6,284 nucleotides of DNA from an archaeon (GTDB taxonomy: Archaea; Asgardarchaeota; Hermodarchaeia; Hermodarchaeales; Hermodarchaeaceae): NCBI GenBank assembly GCA_016550485.1, contig JABXGV010000282.1:1-6284 (forward strand), read 5' to 3'. Under the pieces are notes generated by a model that ran no database searches, had not been told where the DNA came from, and worked only from the letters and a program-made list of their open reading frames with translations. Both the position numbers and the translations under genes were made by a program. Shown here piece after piece: positions 1 through 5,146 of the stretch (positions within the stretch are counted from its first letter, which is position 1; the number at the start of each line of letters is the position of its first letter).

Positions 1-153
1 AAGCTGAGGGCACTGCTGGCGTCCGGTAGCACCAAGTCACCACGGGAGATGGGTGAAGAACTAGGCTTCGATATTACAACCCCTGAGTTCTGGGCGTTGG
101 GAATGAAGCAGGCGGAGGAGTTCCTCAAGGAACTTGAATCCCTGATGGACTAG
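1..153 (+). CDS. Oligoendopeptidase F-like M3 metallopeptidase, C-terminal end (partial)
   Basis: The window opens inside a reading frame that ends at a TAG stop and encodes the last 50 residues of a protein. The stretch LLASGSTKSPREMGEELGFD, followed by I-T-T-P-E-F-W, a short amphipathic helix and an acidic tail, matches the usual C-terminus of PepF/M3B peptidases. In that family this segment is the end of the all-helical catalytic domain. M3B enzymes are cytoplasmic zinc endopeptidases that cut oligopeptides, using an HExxH motif plus a downstream Glu. Those residues lie upstream of the window and cannot be checked. Nothing marks a link to the next gene: a gap of about 150 bases with its own TATA-like element separates them. 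The family call rests on C-terminal pattern recognition only. Confidence 0.72.
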   Translation, partial: KLRALLASGSTKSPREMGEELGFDITTPEFWALGMKQAEEFLKELESLMD

Positions 154-252
154 TGGCAGCTGAATTAGATAGTCAATTTGCTGTATTCACACCTCCCTTA
201 TGGTCTATTGGTGATAGGTTGAAACTCGATGTAAATCTGTGATGAAAAGAAC

Positions 253-259
253 TTAAAAA
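253..259 (+). promoter_or_regulatory. Candidate TATA box for the glutamine synthetase gene
   Basis: The 7-base TTAAAAA is preceded by the purine-rich AAAAGAAC, which could act as a BRE. Transcription would start near 280-285, leaving a leader of about 25 bases before the ATG at 308. The rest of the 154-292 gap shows no other convincing element. It holds a pyrimidine-rich tract at 271-283 that could end transcription of the upstream peptidase gene. Confidence 0.4.
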
Positions 260-307
260 GCAGAAGCCCCGTTTTTCTTCTCCCCATCACTCTTGGTGTG
301 TCTTGCG

Positions 308-1642
308 ATGCCAGTTAAACTCTCTCCATCGGAAAGCCGAAACCGCGACTTGATTAATTTCGTCGAGTTGCTCATGGTAGACATTCTTGGGCAACCAAAG
401 GGGTTAACGGTACCAATCAGTCCAGTGGACTCGGTGGAATCCCTTGCCAGCGGGGCTGTGCCCATACCCAGTTGCAGCATTGATGGCTCCTCGGTGCGGG
501 GCCTCAAGCAGGTCTCGAATTCAGATATCCGCCTCGTTCCGGATATTTCCACGGTCACCGAGGTACCTGGGGCTACTCCGCGCCGAGCCTGTGTCTTCAC
601 CAACATGTTTCGACGCAGCGCCGCCGGGGATCTTGAACCGCATCCCCTCTCGCCCCGATTTATCCTTCACCACCTGATTACACAGCTTGCAGCCAAGAAG
701 ATCTCTGTACGCGTCAAACTGGAACCCGAATTCTACTATCTACAGGAAACCGGTGAACCGCTGGACAACGCCACGTACGCGGAGCTCTTCCCCAAGAATC
801 AGGGGAGTGATTTACTCCTTGAAACCGCTCTGGACCTGCGGTTAGCGGGAATTGAAGCCCGGTGGTTGCACTCAGAACTCGGTGAAGGGCAACAGGAAAT
901 TGAGATAGACTTCACTGATTTGAGTCGGGCGGCAGACAAGCTAGTTCTCTTTAAGCTGCTCGTGCACCGGCGCGCAGCACAATATGGTGTTGAAGCGACC
1001 TTCATGCCAAAGCCGTTTCTAGACCAAGCGGGGAGTGGCCTTCACTGTCATATCCAGGTCTGGCAAAATGGGAGAAACCTGCTAGGTCAATCCGATGGGT
1101 CTCTTTCAAATCACGGGCATTACTTTGTTGCAGGGCTCCTCAAACACGCACCGGCGATTACTGCCATCGCAAACCCCACCATCAACTCCTACAAGCGGCT
1201 GGTGCCAGACTTTGAGGCGCCTACCCACATCGCTTGGGGGTATATGAACCGTTCAGCCCTCATTAGGGTCCCTCTCTTCACTGAGGCTGAAAAGGCTGCT
1301 GTCGAGTTCCGCTCACCAGACCCTCTAGCCAACCCCTATCTTCTGCTGGCAGCTCTTGTGGCTGCCGGCCTTGATGGGCTTGACAAGGAGCAGCAGCCAC
1401 CAAGCCCCATCAGTGAGAACCTGTATCAGATGTCAGCTAGGCAGCGGGCTAAACTGAGAGTATCTAGCCTTCCACAGACTCTCCAAGCAGCACTCCAAGT
1501 ATTCCAGAAAGATGTAATTCTCCAAAAACAGTTCGGTCAAGAGTTCTGCACCCTTTACTATGAGATACACTCTACAGAGTGGGAAGAGTACATTTCTAAA
1601 TCTGTCACTGACTTCGAGTGGGCCCGGTATCTCCACAGATAA
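308..1642 (+). CDS. Glutamine synthetase family protein (type I, alpha-like length)
   Basis: The protein has 444 residues, the usual length of GSI-alpha enzymes, which are cytoplasmic dodecamers joining glutamate and ammonia with ATP. Motifs appear in family order: DILGQPKG in the beta-grasp domain, DGSS (Asp59), EPEF (Glu139, Glu141), H-S-E...GQQE (Glu190, Glu197), FMPKP (232-236), GSGLHCH (His246), NSYKRLVP (Arg297) with E-A-P (Glu303), NRSALIR (Arg315, Arg320) and VEFRSPDP (Glu333, Arg335). The metal ligands and flap Glu are therefore kept. Two positions depart from the family: Ala331 stands where the ATP-binding Arg (Arg355 in enteric GS) is expected, and the GGYF ammonium-site motif reads E-L-F. 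The tail carries N-L-Y-Q-M-S, with no obvious adenylylation-type context. ATG 308 is chosen because a GGTG SD-like match precedes it; in-frame TTG (293) and GTG (296) are possible but follow pyrimidine-rich sequence. It could be a true GS or a gamma-glutamyl-amine ligase relative. Confidence 0.9.
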   Translation: MPVKLSPSESRNRDLINFVELLMVDILGQPKGLTVPISPVDSVESLASGAVPIPSCSIDGSSVRGLKQVSNSDIRLVPDISTVTEVPGATPRRACVFTNMFRRSAAGDLEPHPLSPRFILHHLITQLAAKKISVRVKLEPEFYYLQETGEPLDNATYAELFPKNQGSDLLLETALDLRLAGIEARWLHSELGEGQQEIEIDFTDLSRAADKLVLFKLLVHRRAAQYGVEATFMPKPFLDQAGSGLHCHIQVWQNGRNLLGQSDGSLSNHGHYFVAGLLKHAPAITAIANPTINSYKRLVPDFEAPTHIAWGYMNRSALIRVPLFTEAEKAAVEFRSPDPLANPYLLLAALVAAGLDGLDKEQQPPSPISENLYQMSARQRAKLRVSSLPQTLQAALQVFQKDVILQKQFGQEFCTLYYEIHSTEWEEYISKSVTDFEWARYLHR

Positions 1643-1702
1643 CTGATGGTAAAAAGCCTTTTGAGTTAAGAAAAGATAAATGAGAAGCCAATCTTTGAAT
1701 CA

Positions 1703-1708
1703 GGAGGT
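1703..1708 (+). promoter_or_regulatory. Strong Shine-Dalgarno for the radical SAM gene
   Basis: GGAGGT ends five bases before the ATG at 1714, a near-perfect match to the archaeal anti-SD. It fixes this start over internal ATGs. The AT-rich run AAAAGATAAATGAG just upstream (about 1671-1684) resembles a TATA box but is too close to leave room for the SD in a transcript. Read-through from the glutamine synthetase gene is therefore the simpler model. Confidence 0.8.
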
Positions 1709-1713
1709 ATCTG

Positions 1714-3291
1714 ATGTCTCGACACCAGAACGGCACAAAGATAGTTCTTACCGCATCTGAAATCGAGATGTCAAACTTCCGTGATGACCCCTTCAGCGCC
1801 TTCGCCGGTTCCTTTCTTCCCGCCCCTGGGTTCCTCAAGCGATTTCTTTACCCAGAAACTGAAAGCCATGAAGATAGAAGAGCAAAAATAGCCCCGTATG
1901 GTCTTCGCAAGATGGAGGCGTTGCTCCTAGAAAGTGGCTTCACACCAGCAGAGGTAGCGGTTGTCCACCCCAAAAAGCTCCACCATTTCATTGGACCTGA
2001 AACCCGAGCTGTGGGCATCTCAAGCATGGACCCCCTGGGTATCGCTTACGTCTCTCTCACCTACTCGCGCCTCTTCACGAATGGTTCTGAGCCCAACAAT
2101 CGTACCGAATTCCGAAACCTACTCCTTAACACTCCAATCACCAAGGCACGGCGTAGTGGGCAAATCAAAGTGATTGTGGGTGGCGCGGGTGCCTGGCAGA
2201 CTGCGCCACAGGCGATTCGAGAATTTCTCGGAATTGATTGTGTAATAACCGGTGAGGGCGAAGGAGTAGCTGTAGATATCTTTCGTCGTACCCTTGAAGG
2301 AGCCCCGCTTCCACCTGTTGTCCAAGGCAAATCCCCACGAAAGCCTGAGGATATCCCCCTCATCCGAGGAGAATCGGTTCATGGTTGTGTCGAAATCACA
2401 CGAGGCTGCGGGCGTGGCTGCCAATTTTGCACGCCTACGCAGCGGCAGCGTATGTCCATCCCAGTTGATCGGGTTGTCCAAGAAGTCACGGTAAACGCCT
2501 CCCATGGAGCAAGTATGATTGTCTTGGCAACCGAGGACATCTTCCTCTATGGACTAAAATCTCGTCAGTTCAGACCCAATCGGGAACGTATTGTGAAACT
2601 CCTAGAAGCAATCTCGTCTGTACCAGGAATCAAAGCCATCCAACCCGCTCACATGGCTCTAGCCCCTGTTATGGCTGACCCTAAGTGTGTTGAAGAAATC
2701 GCTGAGATACTCATTACCAAAACAAGTTACCAGCGTCGAGGTAAACCCTATATAACAGCAGAAGCGGGGGTGGAAACTGGTAGCACTCGACTCATCAAGG
2801 AGAGGATGGCGGGAAAGGCACTCCCCTTCAAACCCAAAGACTGGCAAGAGATAGTTGTACAATCCTTCGGTATCCTCAACGATGTTGACTGGAATCCATT
2901 AACAACCTGGATTGTAGGACTCCCGGGTGAACGGGAAGAAGACGTCCTAGCAACCCTAGAACTCCTCGACCGCCTCAAGGGAGCCATCGCATTCTATGTG
3001 CCGCTGCTCTTCGTTCCCTTGCGCCCCTCAATTCTTAGCGAGGGAAGTCGCCCTGAGGTCGAAGGTCTCAGCGAGCTGCAATGGGAGGTCTTCACACGGG
3101 CGTGGGAATACAATTTAGACATATGGCGGCGCCCCCTTTCACCGAGTCCCCGAAACCTGCTGTCAAGCCTTCTTCTCCCCATATTCGGAGGATTATTCTA
3201 TCTTACCTCTGCCCGGAGAAATCCTAACGGACCAATGATGAAAAAGCTCCTCTTCCATTCATTCAAAAAGGCCTTTCTCGAACCCGGTTAG
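1714..3291 (+). CDS. B12-binding-like radical SAM protein
   Basis: The protein has 525 residues. An N-terminal segment (about 1-75) carries IVLTASEIEMSNFRDDPF and PYGLRKMEALL. A Rossmann-like B12-binding-type region (about 80-195) follows, with IVGGAGAWQ (154-162) and GIDCVITGEGE (173-183). The radical SAM core has the 4Fe-4S motif CGRGCQFC (Cys232, Cys236, Cys239; CX3CX2C), LATEDIFLYG (271-280), EAGVETGS (350-357) and GLPGE (402-406). These identify an enzyme that splits S-adenosylmethionine to start radical chemistry. The layout is that of cobalamin-dependent radical SAM proteins, but the classical DxHxxG cobalamin-ligand motif is not visible, so true B12 use is uncertain. This layout recurs in archaeal proteins of unknown substrate. 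A hydrophobic stretch (about 482-498) near the C-terminus could touch a membrane. The gene follows the glutamine synthetase homolog by 71 nt on the same strand. No specific reaction can be assigned. Confidence 0.88.
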   Translation: MSRHQNGTKIVLTASEIEMSNFRDDPFSAFAGSFLPAPGFLKRFLYPETESHEDRRAKIAPYGLRKMEALLLESGFTPAEVAVVHPKKLHHFIGPETRAVGISSMDPLGIAYVSLTYSRLFTNGSEPNNRTEFRNLLLNTPITKARRSGQIKVIVGGAGAWQTAPQAIREFLGIDCVITGEGEGVAVDIFRRTLEGAPLPPVVQGKSPRKPEDIPLIRGESVHGCVEITRGCGRGCQFCTPTQRQRMSIPVDRVVQEVTVNASHGASMIVLATEDIFLYGLKSRQFRPNRERIVKLLEAISSVPGIKAIQPAHMALAPVMADPKCVEEIAEILITKTSYQRRGKPYITAEAGVETGSTRLIKERMAGKALPFKPKDWQEIVVQSFGILNDVDWNPLTTWIVGLPGEREEDVLATLELLDRLKGAIAFYVPLLFVPLRPSILSEGSRPEVEGLSELQWEVFTRAWEYNLDIWRRPLSPSPRNLLSSLLLPIFGGLFYLTSARRNPNGPMMKKLLFHSFKKAFLEPG

Positions 3292-3293
3292 CA

Positions 3294-3325
3294 CTGAAAG
3301 AAGGGAAAGTCAGATGTCCTTTCAG
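3294..3325. terminator. Inverted repeat between convergent genes, possible bidirectional terminator
   Basis: CTGAAAG (3294-3300) and CTTTCAG (3319-3325) form a perfect 7-bp inverted repeat with an 18-base loop. It lies in the 35-base gap between the TAG of the radical SAM gene and the TAA of the minus-strand zinc-protein gene. Position suggests a shared terminator. There is no following T-run, which is the commoner archaeal signal, so the role is tentative. Confidence 0.35.
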
Positions 3326-3326
3326 G

Positions 3327-3881
3327 TTAGTCTTGGCCTAGCTTTGCGCCGCATTTCAGGCAAAAAGTGTCTCCAGGACGAAACCGGTTCCCGCACTCCT
3401 CGCAGAACCGTGGAACCGGCTCTCGAGCTCCTTGAGACTCGGAGGGAGAAACCCCTTCTCCCAGTCCGCTTTCGATGGGCGGGATTTTCGGGGTTTCTGC
3501 GATGCTAGGTTCTACACTTCGTCGTTGCCGCAATTCGTCAAGAAGCCGCTTGTGCAGAACTTTCCAGATATGGCGTGTGTTGTTCTGAACCCCATGCTTT
3601 GGACACGACAGCGTTAACGTGACCGCCTTTTCGGTGGAGGCGCTCACCTCAACAGGATTCAGTTCTCTGCCACAAAGGGCACACCGAAAGACGCGGTCCG
3701 CAACGGTACTGGCCCAGATGTTCAACGCTGAGTGATCGAGAATAAGGGAGTGAGCAGTACGGTGGCGGGGACACACAACTAGGGCAGAAACCTTGTTGTC
3801 CTTGGTACGTTCCAAGGTCAACACTACGAGTGGAGCTCCACAATTGCAGGTAAAATTCGCCTCAATAGCATCTTGGACCAA
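3327..3881 (-). CDS. Cys/His-rich zinc-ribbon protein, soluble (184 aa)
   Basis: This is a small protein of unknown function with three putative zinc modules. Module 1 is C12-N-C14-GAPL followed by C37-P-R-H40. Module 2 is C67-A-L-C70-G followed by C93-P-K-H96. A Ser/Glu/Pro-rich linker (about 120-156) leads to a C-terminal zinc ribbon, C160-x2-C163 and C174-x2-C177. Modules 1 and 2 look like an internal duplication. No signal peptide or membrane helix is seen. The start is TTG: the archaeal SD GGTGAT (3887-3892) sits five bases upstream of it, an in-frame stop lies three codons upstream of it, and no in-frame ATG occurs nearby. The upstream neighbour on the same strand (4019-5005) is a paralog with the same module order fused to a membrane domain, 137 bases away. 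Zinc ribbons of this kind mediate protein or nucleic-acid contacts, but no partner can be named. Confidence 0.82.
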   Translation of the reverse strand: MVQDAIEANFTCNCGAPLVVLTLERTKDNKVSALVVCPRHRTAHSLILDHSALNIWASTVADRVFRCALCGRELNPVEVSASTEKAVTLTLSCPKHGVQNNTRHIWKVLHKRLLDELRQRRSVEPSIAETPKIPPIESGLGEGVSPSESQGAREPVPRFCEECGNRFRPGDTFCLKCGAKLGQD

Positions 3882-3886
3882 GTCAT

Positions 3887-3892
3887 ATCACC
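3887..3892 (-). promoter_or_regulatory. Shine-Dalgarno deciding a TTG start
   Basis: On the minus strand TAGGTGAT exactly complements the archaeal 16S tail and lies five bases before TTG at 3881. An out-of-frame ATG at 3886-3884 overlaps the spacer but opens no coding frame of note. Confidence 0.7.
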
Positions 3893-3990
3893 TAACCCTT
3901 TCCGCGTAACCGTATGCAATGAAGTGGGGCACGAGGGGTTTCGCGTCCAGAGTGTCTTAGGCAACTGTATGGTAGCTTCCTAAATGAGGG

Positions 3991-4009
3991 AATTTAAACT
4001 TCACGAAGT
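3991..4009 (-). promoter_or_regulatory. TATA-like box overlapping a short inverted repeat
   Basis: Read on the minus strand, ACTTCGTGAAGT (a 5-bp inverted repeat) runs into TTTAAATT. The AT-rich part (3993-3998 TTTAAA) could be a TATA box for the soluble zinc-protein gene, giving a leader of about 85 bases. Alternatively the hairpin plus T-rich tail, ten bases after the stop of the membrane paralog, could be its terminator. The two readings cannot be separated from sequence. Confidence 0.3.
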
Positions 4010-4018
4010 CCGCAGATT

Positions 4019-5005
4019 CTAGTGCAGCGCGTAGCCGCAGCGGAAACAGTATCGATCCCCTACATCGACCAGCACTCCACACTCTGAGCAGTACCGTTGG
4101 GAACTTCCACGATAGGAGGGGCTTCTTCGCCTTATCGGGGGATACTCGGGAGTAACCACTTGACCCTGAGAAACCCCTCGCGGCCGAAATCCTCGAACAA
4201 CTGGGCGAACCCGCGGGGCAACATGATCGCTCCGGAATCCGACATCAAACTCAGGAAGCCGAGCAACATGGTCATAGAGAGGTGACCAGATTTTACGTCG
4301 TGCATGAACCCGGTGACGGCTACAAAATACCCTGAGTAGAGTATAATGGCGGCCTTGACGGCTGGTTCGGAGAGACTCGGTTCTCTCGCCACACTTCATG
4401 CACCGGTGTAGACGGTCTCTGAAGACGTCAATCCATCCATCCATCCAGGCAAGGGGCAGCGTGACGAGCTCGGGTACCTTATCCAATGGACAGAGTGTCT
4501 TCGCTAGCACTACCTGCTGGCGTCCGATTGCCGCAAGAATTACAAGGGGTGCACCGCAGAACCGGCAGGAGAGCTTGCTGTGCCAGCGTCCGCCCAGAGA
4601 CGTCGCAACACCCCGCCATGGAAAGCCCGTTATTCTTCGGGCTCGCTTTACCCGACTCCAGATTGTGTCACATATCCCCCCAGCGATGATGAGAAGAATT
4701 GCAGAGACCATTAGCAGGACGTTGAAGAAGCTGAGGACACCGCAGATAAGGGCGAGGAATCCCACGATGAGAAACCTGAACCCAGCCGTATCCGGGGCTT
4801 TAGAAGCCAAAGTAGACGCATGTATCGAGACGACCGCACCTGTTATACAGATCATGAAGACAGGAAGGATAAGGAACCACCGAATCGGGGATAGGATAAA
4901 CAGGTACGGGAACCTGAAGGGCAGCACCATGACTACCAGCGGGCTCAGCACCGCCCCGATTCCGCCTAGAACTCCAAGCGTTTCGATCGCTCTAAACTGA
5001 CTCAT
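4019..5005 (-). CDS. Four-helix membrane protein with Cys/His zinc modules and C-terminal zinc ribbon
   Basis: The protein has 328 residues and unknown function. The N-terminal third holds four hydrophobic segments (about 9-29, 42-62, 76-93, 94-113), starting with a Gly-rich LGVLGGIGAVL. This is similar in style to small four-helix DUF4064-like domains, a resemblance only. After a basic stretch (118-125) come the same modules as the neighbouring 184-aa protein: C147-x2-C150-GAPL with C172-P-L-D175, then C202-x2-C205-G with C228-S-R-H231. An Arg-rich, low-complexity linker (about 255-303) leads to the zinc ribbon C306-x2-C309 and C320-x2-C323. Asp175 stands where His occurs in the paralog. The basic residues after helix four suggest that the zinc part faces the cytoplasm. 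ATG at 5005 is supported by GGAGG nine bases upstream. It probably arose by duplication with its downstream neighbour, with one copy gaining or losing the membrane part. Confidence 0.82.
   Translation of the reverse strand: MSQFRAIETLGVLGGIGAVLSPLVVMVLPFRFPYLFILSPIRWFLILPVFMICITGAVVSIHASTLASKAPDTAGFRFLIVGFLALICGVLSFFNVLLMVSAILLIIAGGICDTIWSRVKRARRITGFPWRGVATSLGGRWHSKLSCRFCGAPLVILAAIGRQQVVLAKTLCPLDKVPELVTLPLAWMDGWIDVFRDRLHRCMKCGERTESLRTSRQGRHYTLLRVFCSRHRVHARRKIWSPLYDHVARLPEFDVGFRSDHVAPRVRPVVRGFRPRGVSQGQVVTPEYPPIRRRSPSYRGSSQRYCSECGVLVDVGDRYCFRCGYALH
4431..4446. repeat. Four tandem ATCC units inside the membrane zinc-protein gene
   Basis: Four perfect ATCC copies lie in the coding region and read on the minus strand as part of W-M-D-G-W-I-D. 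A tetranucleotide tract in a gene can slip and shift the frame, but four units is short and the encoded residues are reasonable, so this may be chance. Confidence 0.6.
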
Positions 5006-5014
5006 ATAACCATT

Positions 5015-5019
5015 CCTCC
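5015..5019 (-). promoter_or_regulatory. Shine-Dalgarno of the membrane zinc-protein gene
   Basis: On the minus strand TTGGAGGAATG places GGAGG nine bases before the ATG at 5005. This supports that start. Confidence 0.65.
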
Positions 5020-5020
5020 A

Positions 5021-5046
5021 AGATAGCAGTCACTATCTAATAGATA
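5021..5046. promoter_or_regulatory. Overlapping inverted repeats in a divergent promoter region, possible operator
   Basis: AGATAG (5021-5026) pairs with CTATCT (5033-5038) across six bases. TATCTA (5034-5039) pairs with TAGATA (5041-5046) across one base. The two palindromes overlap, so the same half-site occurs three times. They cover the expected transcription start of the minus-strand zinc block, a usual place for an archaeal repressor to bind. No regulator is encoded in view. Confidence 0.35.
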
Positions 5047-5060
5047 ACTACTGAATCCAT

Positions 5061-5070
5061 GATTAAAAAG
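5061..5070 (-). promoter_or_regulatory. Candidate TATA box for the membrane zinc-protein gene
   Basis: Minus-strand CTTTTTAATC lies about 55-65 bases before the ATG at 5005. A start of transcription about 25 bases downstream would fall near 5036-5040, leaving a leader of roughly 30 bases that includes the GGAGG site. Confidence 0.4.
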
Positions 5071-5116
5071 GTTGACCTTCACGGCAAGATACCATTTTTT
5101 GTTCGGTTTTGCGTTG

Positions 5117-5125
5117 TATTTAAAG
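5117..5125 (+). promoter_or_regulatory. TATA box for the integrase gene, suggesting a leaderless transcript
   Basis: TATTTAAAG with core TTTAAA (5119-5124) is the best TATA match in the window. Its centre is about 25 bases before the ATG at 5147, so transcription would begin at or next to the start codon. The weak GGGAG at 5133-5137 would then lie upstream of the transcript. Confidence 0.5.
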
Positions 5126-5146
5126 TGTGTATGGGAGCTATAGGCC

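Noticed and set aside
253..606. A 117-codon minus-strand frame over the start of the glutamine synthetase gene
   Set aside because: It is a shadow of a gene with clear family motifs.
1647..1662. Small AAAAG-C-CTTTT inverted repeat after the glutamine synthetase stop
   Set aside because: A one-base spacer leaves too small a loop for a stable hairpin, and the 71-base gap is better read as within an operon.
4398..5000. A 200-codon open frame on the plus strand
   Set aside because: It lies antisense to the membrane zinc-protein gene, which has a clear SD, transmembrane helices and conserved Cys/His motifs. The plus-strand translation shows no domain-like composition.
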